Part shown: positions 1 to 7,283 of the stretch, one piece after another | Layout: the number at the start of each line of letters is the position of its first letter | Numbering within the stretch: the stretch's first letter is position 1 | Assembly (NCBI GenBank): GCA_024275165.1 | Contig: JAJRZQ010000040.1 | Coordinates: 1 to 18,283 of the forward strand | DNA length: 18,283 bases | From: a bacterium | GTDB lineage: Bacteria > SAR324 > XYD2-FULL-50-16 | Reading direction: 5' to 3' | Position numbers and translations under genes: made by a program | Notes under the pieces: generated by a model | What the model was told of the DNA's origin: nothing | The model's input: the letters and a program-made list of their open reading frames with translations, nothing else | Databases searched by the model: none

Positions 1-687
1 AGAACCGACTTTCTCAGTCGCATGAGTCATGACTTTCGCCTCCCCTTAAGCGCGATTTTAGGTTTTTGCCAAATTGCCCTCACCCCCATAAAAGGGGCCG
101 CGTTCAATAAAAACTCCAAAGAAGAACTCTTTGAAAAAATATTTCACAATGGGCAAAAACTTGAAAAAATGATTACCGACCTCCTTGAACTCAGCACCAT
201 TGAGATGGGGCATGAGCGGATTGATCAGCGCTCCTTATCGCTCAAGGATGCCTTTAAGGATGTCTTACTCAGCTTGCAGCCTTCCCTCACCGCAAATCGC
301 GTGGAAACCCAGATTGAAGTTGACCCCGACTTGCCCCGGGTGAGCGCTGATTTTCGCCTGCTGAGAAATGTTCTTTTCAACCTACTAAATACCTTGATTC
401 ACAGTAAACCAAAAAGCCACATCCTTTTATTCGGTCGTTTTAAAAAACAAAGCAAACAAATCGAAGTAGGATTACAAATCAGCAATGTAGTCATAAAGGC
501 GGAGAGCCTTGAAGAAATGTTGTCCGGGGTTTGCTCCTCTACAGATCAAGGGAACTGGGAAACCTTCGGCCTCAACATGAGCTTTCGCCTCTTAGAAATT
601 TCAGGCAGCAAACTTGAATTTATACCAAGTCCCCAGGGCGAAAAGGCCCGTTTTCGCTTCTTTTTAGCCCCTTGGGAGGATCAATGA
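1..687 (+). CDS. Histidine kinase, C-terminal part, with degenerate ATP-binding domain (5' end outside window)
   Basis: The reading frame is open from the window edge, so the start lies upstream. The codons before the first in-window ATG (22) already match the lead-in to a HisKA H-box, so that ATG is internal. The H-box has the motif SHDFRLPL with the phospho-acceptor His at 28-30, followed by the usual dimerisation helices. The region from about 340 should be the HATPase domain. In its N-box (LRNVLFNLLNTLIHSKP) the Mg-binding Asn is Thr (391-393). The DxGxG box is absent: the aligned stretch around 475-500 reads QISNVVIKAE. Only a remnant of the last glycine box (TFGLNMSF) remains. The fold therefore looks kept but ATP binding looks lost, so this is probably a pseudokinase or signalling scaffold. 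It overlaps the next gene by ATGA (684-687), which implies translational coupling. Upstream sensor domains cannot be seen. Confidence 0.85.
   Translation, partial: RTDFLSRMSHDFRLPLSAILGFCQIALTPIKGAAFNKNSKEELFEKIFHNGQKLEKMITDLLELSTIEMGHERIDQRSLSLKDAFKDVLLSLQPSLTANRVETQIEVDPDLPRVSADFRLLRNVLFNLLNTLIHSKPKSHILLFGRFKKQSKQIEVGLQISNVVIKAESLEEMLSGVCSSTDQGNWETFGLNMSFRLLEISGSKLEFIPSPQGEKARFRFFLAPWEDQ
674..686 (+). promoter_or_regulatory. Ribosome binding site deciding the start of the receiver-PP2C gene
   Basis: GGGAGGA at 674-680 sits three bases before ATG 684. It favours this ATG over the in-frame TTG at 672, which would lie upstream of the site. The receiver domain starts directly with MKALIIED from the ATG, as is usual for the family. 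Confidence 0.7.
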
Positions 688-1793
688 AAGCGTTAATCAT
701 TGAAGATCAAGGCGACTCACGCGATATCATTCAATTTGGTCTGCAAATGTTCGGTTTTGAGGTGCATACTGCTGAAAACGGGCTCTATGGCATGATCGAG
801 ATCTATCAATACGAGCCCGATGTGGTTTTGTTGGAACTGAATTTACCTTTCACCGATGGCTTTGCCGTATTGCGACAGATTAAAAAAGACCTCCGTTCCG
901 CCATGATCCCCGTGATGATCATCACCTCTTCGGGTGAGCCCATATTACAACATGAAGCCTTTGCCGCCGGCGCGGCGGACTATTTGATCAAACCGGTTGA
1001 TCTCGAAATCTTTGGGGCTAGGGCGCGAGTCATGGCGGATCGCTATCAATTGGCCAAGGGACGGCAAGCCGATATTCGCGCCGCTTCCTTATTGCAAAAG
1101 AAATTTCTTACCTCGATCCCTCAACTGCTGGACGCATTTCGGAATTCTAAAATCACCCCCGAATTATTCAATCAGCCCGCGACCGATATCTCTGGAGATT
1201 TTTTTTACCCCAAGCCCATCCGACACAAAAACGCGGTGGGTTTTTTCTTCGCAGATACCTGCGGCCACGGTTTGGCGGCAGGGCTCATCTCTATGCGGAT
1301 TCTCAGCGGAATCGAAACCGTGGATTCGCCCTCGCAGCATCCGAGTGAACTTTTACACTTTATCAATAGCGATCTAGTGGGGATTTTACCGCCCGGTACT
1401 TTTGTCGCCGCCCTGTACTGCATTTTTCATGAAAATCATGTGATCTTATCCAACGCGGGGCAGCCCGCGCCCATCATCATCCGGGAAAACAACGCGACCT
1501 TGATTGAGCAATACGGCAACCCCCTGGCGATTTCAGAAAATGTGACCTTTGACGATTTCACCATCCCCCTAAAGTCGGGGGATAAATTTATTCTTTATAC
1601 CGATGGGCTTATTGAAGCGACCAACCCGGAGGATCAAGACTACGGCTTGCAAAGATTGCTCAACCTTTGTTCCGCGGGGGGAGACCATTCAGCAAAAAAG
1701 CTGACTCAAACCATCTTAGAAGACCTACGCCTTTTTTGCGCCGGCAAACCCTTTGATGACGACTTGAGCCTAGCTATTTTTACGGCATCTTGA
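684..1793 (+). CDS. Receiver-PP2C (SpoIIE/RsbU-type) phosphatase with Asp-to-Glu receiver
   Basis: A 369-residue, two-domain cytoplasmic protein. Residues 1-120 are a CheY-like receiver with the acidic pair E7-D8, Thr81 and Lys103 in place. The phospho-acceptor position in the LLELNLP motif is Glu51 (codon 834-836) instead of Asp, so Asp phosphorylation is not expected and Glu may mimic the phosphorylated form. Residues about 135-369 are a SpoIIE-family Ser/Thr phosphatase. The metal-binding acids are visible in SGDFF (D172), ADTCGHG (D191), YTDG (D307) and DDDLS (D359/D360), so the catalytic domain looks active. Family members dephosphorylate STAS-domain anti-sigma antagonists, and the next two genes both carry STAS domains. 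A TTG at 672 is in frame, but ATG 684 has the better context: GGGAGGA at 674-680 and an ATGA overlap with the upstream stop. The stop TGA (1791-1793) shares a base with the next ATG. Confidence 0.92.
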   Translation: MKALIIEDQGDSRDIIQFGLQMFGFEVHTAENGLYGMIEIYQYEPDVVLLELNLPFTDGFAVLRQIKKDLRSAMIPVMIITSSGEPILQHEAFAAGAADYLIKPVDLEIFGARARVMADRYQLAKGRQADIRAASLLQKKFLTSIPQLLDAFRNSKITPELFNQPATDISGDFFYPKPIRHKNAVGFFFADTCGHGLAAGLISMRILSGIETVDSPSQHPSELLHFINSDLVGILPPGTFVAALYCIFHENHVILSNAGQPAPIIIRENNATLIEQYGNPLAISENVTFDDFTIPLKSGDKFILYTDGLIEATNPEDQDYGLQRLLNLCSAGGDHSAKKLTQTILEDLRLFCAGKPFDDDLSLAIFTAS

Positions 1794-2551
1794 TGGACAC
1801 TTTCATGCAACGAATCTTGCCTTCGACCACAGAGCAAATTGAAGCATGCTTTGATCTTTTTGATGAGGAACTCACGCAGATTCAGGGGCAAGAGACCGAA
1901 CGGGAACTGTTTTTACTCAACTTCGTTGAGGCCTTAACCAATGCCGCCGAGCATGGCAACCGCTGGTCGGCAAACAAGCGGGTCTATGTTGAAACCTTTA
2001 CCGATAGCCATTTCAGTATCGTCTTCATTCGTGATGAGGGGTCCGGCTATCGCCCTAAATTTGTGAAACTGGAAGAAGTTTCTCATAACCGAGGCCGAGG
2101 GCTGGGAATGATTCGAGCCCATTCCGATGCCGTTTATTTTAGCCACCAAGGCCGAGAAATTGTTTTTTGGAAACGCTTTACCAAGGAGGTCAGCATGTAC
2201 CGCGAAAACGACAATGCAAGTTATGAATATTCCCTGATTGGTGATCAAGGTATTTTGATCAACAAATTCACCATTAAGCAAAACGGCCTGCTCAATCATG
2301 CCCTAACCGAATTTTTTGCCGAACAAAAGCTGCCCGATGTGAACTTTATTCTATTTGATTGCAGTAAAGTACGGGTATTATCCAGCCTTTCTTGGGGAGT
2401 GATAATCGAGTTCTTACAGAGCTACTCAAAAATCTATTTAATTCTCTTCAACGCCAGTATGGCGGTCGTGCAAACTGCAAAAACCCTGGGGCTTTACGAA
2501 CCCGGAGGGCCTTATAGGAATTTAAAGATTTTAGAAAGAGCAACCGCCTAG
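1793..2551 (+). CDS. RsbW-like anti-sigma-type kinase fused to an STAS domain
   Basis: A 252-residue fusion. Residues 1-130 are a GHKL ATPase of the RsbW/SpoIIAB (HATPase_c_2) type, with the N-box EALTNAAEHGN (E46, N50), the G1 box RDEGSG (D81) and the G2 box NRGRGLGMI, all intact. Residues about 140-245 look like an STAS domain: a hydrophobic strand ILFDCSKVRVL, then SSLSWG aligned with the DSSGLG phospho-site loop of RsbV/SpoIIAA. S197 or S198 is the candidate phospho-serine. Kinase and probable substrate are normally separate proteins (RsbW and RsbV), so the fusion is unusual. The ATG at 1793 overlaps the previous stop in a TGATG arrangement; an in-frame ATG at 1805 is the alternative, and no strong Shine-Dalgarno sequence is seen for either. 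An internal start at 2195 may also produce the STAS half alone. The partner sigma factor is not in the window. The kinase assignment is firm, the STAS assignment good. Confidence 0.87.
   Translation: MDTFMQRILPSTTEQIEACFDLFDEELTQIQGQETERELFLLNFVEALTNAAEHGNRWSANKRVYVETFTDSHFSIVFIRDEGSGYRPKFVKLEEVSHNRGRGLGMIRAHSDAVYFSHQGREIVFWKRFTKEVSMYRENDNASYEYSLIGDQGILINKFTIKQNGLLNHALTEFFAEQKLPDVNFILFDCSKVRVLSSLSWGVIIEFLQSYSKIYLILFNASMAVVQTAKTLGLYEPGGPYRNLKILERATA
2183..2197 (+). promoter_or_regulatory. Internal Shine-Dalgarno and ATG in front of the STAS half (possible second start)
   Basis: AAGGAGGT at 2183-2190 is a full anti-Shine-Dalgarno match. It is followed after four bases by ATG 2195-2197, in frame with the kinase-STAS gene (residue 135). 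Translation from here to 2551 would give a 118-residue free STAS protein of the size of RsbV/SpoIIAA. The site falls exactly at the domain junction, which suggests a relic of, or a working, separate STAS gene. Real use is inferred from position and quality only. Confidence 0.55.
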
Positions 2552-2579
2552 CTCGATTCAGGTTTTAACAGGAGCCAAA

Positions 2580-3362
2580 ATGAATGATTATGCAGATTCC
2601 GGCGAATTGCTGGAAAGTTTTTTAACCGATGCGGAGACCTTGTATGAAGAAGCCCTAGAAGCCTTGAACCTTTTAAAAACAGGTTCGGTCGCAGAGGGGT
2701 TACAACATTTGGCCCGCCCCCTTCATACTTTAAAGGGGACCGCCGGCTTTATCAGCGGACTGGAACCCATTGGGAGCTATGCCCATCAATTAGAAGATCA
2801 CTTGCTCGAGATTCGCGCCCAACCCATTGCTTGGAACCAAAGCGTGCAGGCTTGGGTTGCTTCGTCTGTAGAGCAAATCTTCGCGGTGATCGAGCAAATT
2901 AAATCGGGTGATGAGGTTGAGGTACCCCCTTTATCCCCCTGGCCCCAGACCTCCCCCGCACCGTCTTTGCAAGAGCAAATGGCACAACAGACAGCCGCCG
3001 CGGCCCATCAACCCCAAACAGCGCCAATCCAAAGCAATGACTTTCACCTTGAGCAACGAGAGGGGTGGTTGATCCTCCATCCCTTAGTCAAAAGAATTCA
3101 TAAGGGGCAGCAATACCTGTATTTAAAACAGCTCGAAGGAGAAATCCAAGAGGGAAGCAAGCTCGCCTTAGACCTCTCTCCAGTGATGTCGATGGGCTCC
3201 GAGGGATGGGGCGCCTTGTCCCAACTCGCGAAACGCTGTTCCTTAGCCGTGTTCGGTATGGCCGAGGGCAACGCGTGCGAGCGAACCTTTCGCGCCTTTG
3301 GCTTCAGTCGCTTGATTCAAGTATATAAAAACGAGCAAGAGCTGTTTCAGGAGGCCAAATAG
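2580..3362 (+). CDS. Hpt-STAS fusion protein
   Basis: A 260-residue soluble protein. Residues 1-105 form an Hpt four-helix domain with the motif HTLKGTAG; His49 is the phospho-acceptor. Residues about 110-150 are a Pro/Ala/Gln-rich linker. Residues about 154-258 fit an STAS domain: the strand KLALDLS, a GSEGWG loop with Ser207 at the phospho-serine position, then a FRAFGFSRLIQVY segment typical of anti-sigma antagonists. The Hpt domain corresponds to the P1 domain missing from the next gene, a CheA-like kinase, so it is probably phosphorylated by that kinase in trans. The STAS part could be a substrate of the upstream RsbW-like kinase and PP2C phosphatase. AGGAG at 2570-2574 precedes ATG 2580; the gap to the previous gene is 28 bases and the next gene starts at once. 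In Pseudomonas the equivalent parts, HptB and HsbA, are separate proteins; the link to them is inferred. Confidence 0.86.
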   Translation: MNDYADSGELLESFLTDAETLYEEALEALNLLKTGSVAEGLQHLARPLHTLKGTAGFISGLEPIGSYAHQLEDHLLEIRAQPIAWNQSVQAWVASSVEQIFAVIEQIKSGDEVEVPPLSPWPQTSPAPSLQEQMAQQTAAAAHQPQTAPIQSNDFHLEQREGWLILHPLVKRIHKGQQYLYLKQLEGEIQEGSKLALDLSPVMSMGSEGWGALSQLAKRCSLAVFGMAEGNACERTFRAFGFSRLIQVYKNEQELFQEAK

Positions 3363-4913
3363 ATGGATCTACAACAAGAGGCAAAACAATCGCTGATCGA
3401 GTTGGAAGAAGCTCTACTCGACTTTGAGCAAGAGCCCCACAATACAGCCCTAACCGGCGAAGCTTTAGAGAAGCTCAACCAGTTTCGGCTCTTTGCGCAA
3501 ATCATGGAGCTTGATTCGGTTTTGCTCGCCGTCAATCTTTTGACGACCTTGTTGCAAGCGGTACAGGCCAAAGAAATGAATTTGAGTGAAAACCGCCTGG
3601 GCTTGTTTTTTGAAGCCGTGGAACTGATCCGTCAGGTAGCGGGGTTTCATCAATCTGCTCCCCTTGAGTCGCGCTCAACCTTGCCCCCAACCGCTCAGGC
3701 CAAAACCAATTCAGCCATCCCTGCTTCCCCTCCCTCCAAGAGCAAAATCGAAGGCAATGGAACAAAAACCAGCGAGACGCAAGGGAGTATTAAGGTGGAG
3801 GTGAAAAAGCTAGAACAAATTGACGCCACCTTGCAAGAAGTGGTGATTCGCTACTCGATCTTAGCCCAGAGCAATGAAAATGAAAAAGTCACGGAGTTGG
3901 GCAAGATGCTGGAACAACTCAAAGAGCAAATCCATGCGCTGCAAAGCATCAGCGTGAAACCCCTATTGATGAAAATGAAGCACCTCGTCACCAGTACGGC
4001 GATGAAAACAGGAAAGCAAATCGAATATGTTATGCAGGGCGCGGACTGCCTCCTCGATAAAAAATTAGTGGAAGAATTGAGCGAGCCCCTGTTGCACCTT
4101 TTGCGCAATGCTTGTGACCACGGGATCGAAACCACCCAAGAACGCACCGCTCAGGGCAAGCCCCCCTTAGCGAAAGTCTCCTTAAGCTTTGAAGCGACCC
4201 AAGACGAAGCCCTCATTACCATTACAGACGACGGTAAGGGGCTCAGTACGCGCCGCATCTTAAAAAAGGCATTGGAAAAAGGGGTCGCCCAGGCAGACCA
4301 AAGCTACTCCAACCAAGAAATCTGGCAATTTATCTTTCAATCTGGTTTCTCAACCGCGCAAACCCTATCGGATATTTCGGGCCGTGGGGTGGGGATGGAT
4401 GTGGTCAAGCAAAAAATCCACCGCCTAGGCGGGGAAATTCATTTAGAAAGTCAAGAGGGCATCGGAACTCGCGTTCTACTCAAAATCCCCCTCAAAAGCA
4501 GCCTAAACGGAATTTTTAAGGGAATCATCACCCAGGTTGGGCCCTATCGCTGCGCGATCCCTTTGCAATATGTCAAAGAGGTATTAGACGGCTCCAAGTT
4601 GCGACTCGACGCAAAGGACAAGCAAATTCTGCATCAAGGCAAAGCCTTAGCGGTTTATCCCCTAGCAGAACTCTTTCACAGTGAGGGAGCAAAAAAGCAA
4701 AAAGCCTTGGTTTTAGAAGCCGATGCCCAAGCCAAATGCGTCATTACGGTGGATCGGGTTTTAGGGGAGCAAGATATCGTCTCGCGGGGCTTTGGCAGTT
4801 ATATTCGCCAGCTCTCCGCCCGTTCTTTGATCTACGGAATGGGATATTGCGGAGATGAATTAAGTTTAGTTTTAGATGTGGAAAACCTACTGCAAAGCGA
4901 GGTTGCTGCCTAA
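3363..4913 (+). CDS. cheA: CheA-like chemosensory kinase lacking the phosphorylatable P1 histidine
   Basis: A 516-residue kinase, shorter than full CheA (about 650). Residues 1-95 are helical and align with an Hpt domain, but the HTLKG site reads NQFRL, with Asn39 in place of His. A Ser/Pro/Lys-rich linker follows at about 97-140. P3 dimerisation helices span about 143-205 (VEVKKLEQIDATLQEVV). The P4 ATPase spans about 206-378 with an intact N-box (HLLRNACDHGIE), G1 box (TDDGKGL) and G2 box (GRGVGMDVV). The P5 CheW-like domain spans about 383-512. The protein should bind CheW and MCP arrays and hydrolyse ATP, but it cannot phosphorylate itself on a P1 His; the Hpt-STAS protein encoded just upstream is the obvious partner. 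Split CheA pairs are known, for example CheA3/CheA4 of Rhodobacter sphaeroides. The ATG follows the previous stop with no gap; AGGAGG at 3350-3355 is its ribosome site. Confidence 0.9.
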   Translation: MDLQQEAKQSLIELEEALLDFEQEPHNTALTGEALEKLNQFRLFAQIMELDSVLLAVNLLTTLLQAVQAKEMNLSENRLGLFFEAVELIRQVAGFHQSAPLESRSTLPPTAQAKTNSAIPASPPSKSKIEGNGTKTSETQGSIKVEVKKLEQIDATLQEVVIRYSILAQSNENEKVTELGKMLEQLKEQIHALQSISVKPLLMKMKHLVTSTAMKTGKQIEYVMQGADCLLDKKLVEELSEPLLHLLRNACDHGIETTQERTAQGKPPLAKVSLSFEATQDEALITITDDGKGLSTRRILKKALEKGVAQADQSYSNQEIWQFIFQSGFSTAQTLSDISGRGVGMDVVKQKIHRLGGEIHLESQEGIGTRVLLKIPLKSSLNGIFKGIITQVGPYRCAIPLQYVKEVLDGSKLRLDAKDKQILHQGKALAVYPLAELFHSEGAKKQKALVLEADAQAKCVITVDRVLGEQDIVSRGFGSYIRQLSARSLIYGMGYCGDELSLVLDVENLLQSEVAA

Positions 4914-4973
4914 AACAGGCAGGGGCCACTAAAAGAGCGGTTCAAACAAGAAAGTAGATTGCTGAAGGATGAA

Positions 4974-6563
4974 ATGAAAATTACAGTCATTGCCTTATTT
5001 TTTGGTTTGCTGGGGTTGGGGGCTGGGGCTGCCCTACTCAAGGAGCTCTTAGAGCAAGAAGGGCTCCAGCAGAGCCTAGGCCACGCCAAGCAACTCGCAC
5101 AGGCTTTAACCCAAGAATCAACGGGGAGGCCGCCCCTTTGGCATGGTCTGATCCAAAGCGCGAAACCCGCTCCAAACGAAAAGTTCGAGCCTAAAATCAA
5201 GGGCTTGCGTTTTTGGAGTTTGGGAGGGCACCTGCCTCAAATGAGGCCCTTGGAGCAAAATGAGGCGGGGTTTCAAGCCTGGCAGCACACCAAAAAACAA
5301 GACTATTGGGTGCGAGAGGCGCAGACTCAAGAACTTCGTTTTTTTAAGGTGATCGTGGCGCAAAAAAGTTGTAGGACCTGCCACCTTGAGTCCGGGGGTA
5401 AAAAAGCAAAACAAATCTTTAAAGCGGGGGAGCAGCTTGCCGTCATGGAGATTACAACCCCCCTAGCTCCCTGGCGAGCCGAGGTTAAAAAAACAGTTCA
5501 ATGGATCTTTGGGGCTGCTTTGCTGGGTTGGGTGATCTTAGTCTTCTCGCTCCAGCTCAGCACAGGCAAAATCGTGCATCGAGCTTTGAGGAGAGTGCAA
5601 CAACGACTCGAATTGATGGCAACAGGGCAATTTTCAAAAGACGAGGCCCCAGAAGGAGCCCTCTTTCATCATCTGTCTGCTTTATCACAGCGACTGCAAA
5701 AAGCCTTGCAAGAGATCCAAGGCACCGCAGACCTGATCAGCGCAAACAGTGAGGAAGTGAGCAACCGAACCCAAAGCCTAGCCGCGGATACGGCTCAGCA
5801 GGCGGTTCACCTCGAAGAAGCTACAGAACGCTTTGAGGAAATTGCCGCTTACCTCCACCAAACCAAGGAAAAGGCAAAAGAATCTCAACGACTGGCAAGC
5901 ACCGCCACAGAAAGGGCGGAAAAAAGCACCGCCGCGGTGGATGCGGCCTTAAACGAAATGGAACAGCTTTTTGCCAAGGTAAATATCATCGAAGAAATCG
6001 CGAAACAAACCCATCTTCTCGCCCTGAATGCCTCAATTGAAGCGGTTCGGGCAGGGGAGCAGGGGAAAGGGTTTGCCGTGGTGGCAGGCGAAGTCCGCAA
6101 ACTTTCAGAAGCCAGTAAAGGAGCGGCCAATGAGGTCATGGAAAACTCCAACCGCTGCAACCAAGCGATCCGGCGAGCCCATGAAGAGTTGAAGCGGCTG
6201 CGGCCTGCCTTAGAGCAAACCATCCATCTGGCGCAGACGATAGCGCAAGGGAATGTAGAACAAAGTCAGGGGAGTGTGAAGGTGCGTCAATCCATACAGT
6301 CCCTCACCCAAATGACCCAAACCCAAATCGCTGGAGCAGCGAATTTGACCCACCTTGCAGAAAATATGAACCAAAAAACACAACAATTGAGGAGCCCTTT
6401 AAGCTTTTTCAATCCGCAAAAGCTACCCCATAAAACATCGCTCACAGCCAAACGACCTAACCCGAACCCCTCAGAGCCCAAAGGAGCGCAACCCGACCCC
6501 TTGCTCAACCTCGCGGTGAAACCAACACCACAAAATGAAACAGGAATGATCAACTCACATTAA
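4974..6563 (+). CDS. Methyl-accepting chemotaxis protein with periplasmic c-type haem motif
   Basis: A 529-residue membrane receptor. Transmembrane segment 1 is at about 4-22 and transmembrane segment 2 at about 174-195. Between them is a periplasmic domain of about 150 residues that resembles the DUF3365/Tll0287-type sensor. It ends in SCRTCH (C133, C136, H137), a CxxCH covalent haem-attachment motif. A short HAMP-like stretch follows, then the coiled-coil signalling domain with the hairpin tip at about 338-385 ([19 protein letters not shown]), which is the CheA/CheW contact. The tail is Pro/Lys-rich and lacks a CheR-binding NWETF-like pentapeptide. The sensor probably reads redox state, oxygen, NO or another haem ligand in the periplasm; the ligand is unknown. 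An in-frame TTG at 4959 is possible, but ATG 4974 with AAGGA at 4965-4969 is preferred. It lies 60 bases after cheA and 8 bases before cheW. Confidence 0.92.
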   Translation: MKITVIALFFGLLGLGAGAALLKELLEQEGLQQSLGHAKQLAQALTQESTGRPPLWHGLIQSAKPAPNEKFEPKIKGLRFWSLGGHLPQMRPLEQNEAGFQAWQHTKKQDYWVREAQTQELRFFKVIVAQKSCRTCHLESGGKKAKQIFKAGEQLAVMEITTPLAPWRAEVKKTVQWIFGAALLGWVILVFSLQLSTGKIVHRALRRVQQRLELMATGQFSKDEAPEGALFHHLSALSQRLQKALQEIQGTADLISANSEEVSNRTQSLAADTAQQAVHLEEATERFEEIAAYLHQTKEKAKESQRLASTATERAEKSTAAVDAALNEMEQLFAKVNIIEEIAKQTHLLALNASIEAVRAGEQGKGFAVVAGEVRKLSEASKGAANEVMENSNRCNQAIRRAHEELKRLRPALEQTIHLAQTIAQGNVEQSQGSVKVRQSIQSLTQMTQTQIAGAANLTHLAENMNQKTQQLRSPLSFFNPQKLPHKTSLTAKRPNPNPSEPKGAQPDPLLNLAVKPTPQNETGMINSH

Positions 6564-6571
6564 ATATCGTT

Positions 6572-7093
6572 ATGGAACAATATCTAACCTTTGAACTACA
6601 CCATGGAACCTACGGTATCTTAGTCCAACAGGCAAAAGAGGTTTTGGAAAACTACCCCATTACCGCGGTTCCCAATATGCCCCAAGCCATGTTGGGGGTA
6701 ATCAACCTGCGGGGGGACGCGACCCCGGTCATGAACTTGAGTTTGCGCCTCGGCCTGACTTTTCCAAAAGAACAGGGTGTGGCGCATTTGATAGTGGTGG
6801 AACTGGCGGAACAAACCCAAATCGCCTTAGCGGTAGAGCAGGTTAAAGAGGTGGTTTTACTCGAACCCGAAGCAATTTTAGCCCCGCCGAAACAAGGTAT
6901 GAACAGGTTGTTGAGCCCCTCTTTTATCCAGGGCTTAGTTGAATCCGAGCCGGGAAAAATGATGATTTTATTGAATGTGGAAGAACTTTTTTCTTTCTCC
7001 AGCTTAAGCGCGCAAGAAGCCTTGAGCAGACTGAAAGAAGACCTGCTTCAACTTGAAGCGGAAGAAAGCTATCCCCTTGAACAGCAAGGATAA
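6572..7093 (+). CDS. cheW: CheW-type coupling protein
   Basis: A 173-residue protein, close to the usual CheW length, with a single CheW domain. The typical order is seen: YLTFELHHGTYGI at the start, VKEVLENYPIT-like first half, MLGVINLRGDATPVMNL in the middle (the most conserved CheW stretch), then VEQVKEVVLL and a final MMILLNVEELF strand. It should link the MCP encoded just upstream to the P5 domain of the CheA-like kinase. The start ATG lies 8 bases after the MCP stop; no clear Shine-Dalgarno sequence is present, so translation probably depends on coupling. The C-terminal helix, rich in Glu and Leu, is slightly longer than usual. It is the last gene of the tightly packed run; a 190-base gap follows. 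Confidence 0.93.
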   Translation: MEQYLTFELHHGTYGILVQQAKEVLENYPITAVPNMPQAMLGVINLRGDATPVMNLSLRLGLTFPKEQGVAHLIVVELAEQTQIALAVEQVKEVVLLEPEAILAPPKQGMNRLLSPSFIQGLVESEPGKMMILLNVEELFSFSSLSAQEALSRLKEDLLQLEAEESYPLEQQG

Positions 7094-7096
7094 GAT

Positions 7097-7252
7097 ATGC
7101 TTATATTGAGAAGTTTACCCTCTGTTTCTCTTAGGGAACAGGGGAAGCCAGCACAAAAAAGAGGTGAAAAAGCCCCTTTTTATCATTTCTCGCACCGCTG
7201 CGGCGCAAGAAAAGACTGGCTGATGGAGCGCCTTTCGCGCAGGACAAAGTGA
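7097..7252 (+). CDS. Possible small basic protein of 51 residues (doubtful)
   Basis: An open frame in the gap between cheW and the receiver-like gene. The ATG at 7097 follows the cheW stop by three bases; AAGGATAAG just upstream overlaps the cheW end and could act as a weak ribosome site. The product would be rich in Arg and Lys, with one Cys and three His-rich or aromatic positions in the middle, and no recognised domain. No family is recognised. The frame also spans an A/T-rich hairpin-like stretch (7167-7181), and such a short frame could be chance. The rest of this gap shows no clear gene or RNA. Confidence 0.2.
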   Translation: MLILRSLPSVSLREQGKPAQKRGEKAPFYHFSHRCGARKDWLMERLSRRTK

Positions 7253-7283
7253 ATTTAACAACCTTTTAATCTAAAGAGGAACA

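Noticed and set aside
997-1377. Open frame of 126 codons on the + strand inside the receiver-PP2C gene
   Set aside because: It is out of frame with a well-supported phosphatase, and the product has no recognisable feature.
3353-3571. Minus-strand open frames opposite the CheA-like and Hpt-STAS genes
   Set aside because: All are antisense to intact genes and show no domain, start site or conserved motif.
7077-7107. TTGAAC ... TATATT as a sigma-70 promoter for the receiver-like gene
   Set aside because: The spacing is 19 bases and both boxes are imperfect; the -35 box lies in cheW. It cannot be told from chance.
7167-7181. AAAAAG-CCC-CTTTTT hairpin as a terminator after cheW
   Set aside because: The stem has one G-C pair and a three-base loop, and no T-tract beyond the arm itself; it is too weak to call.
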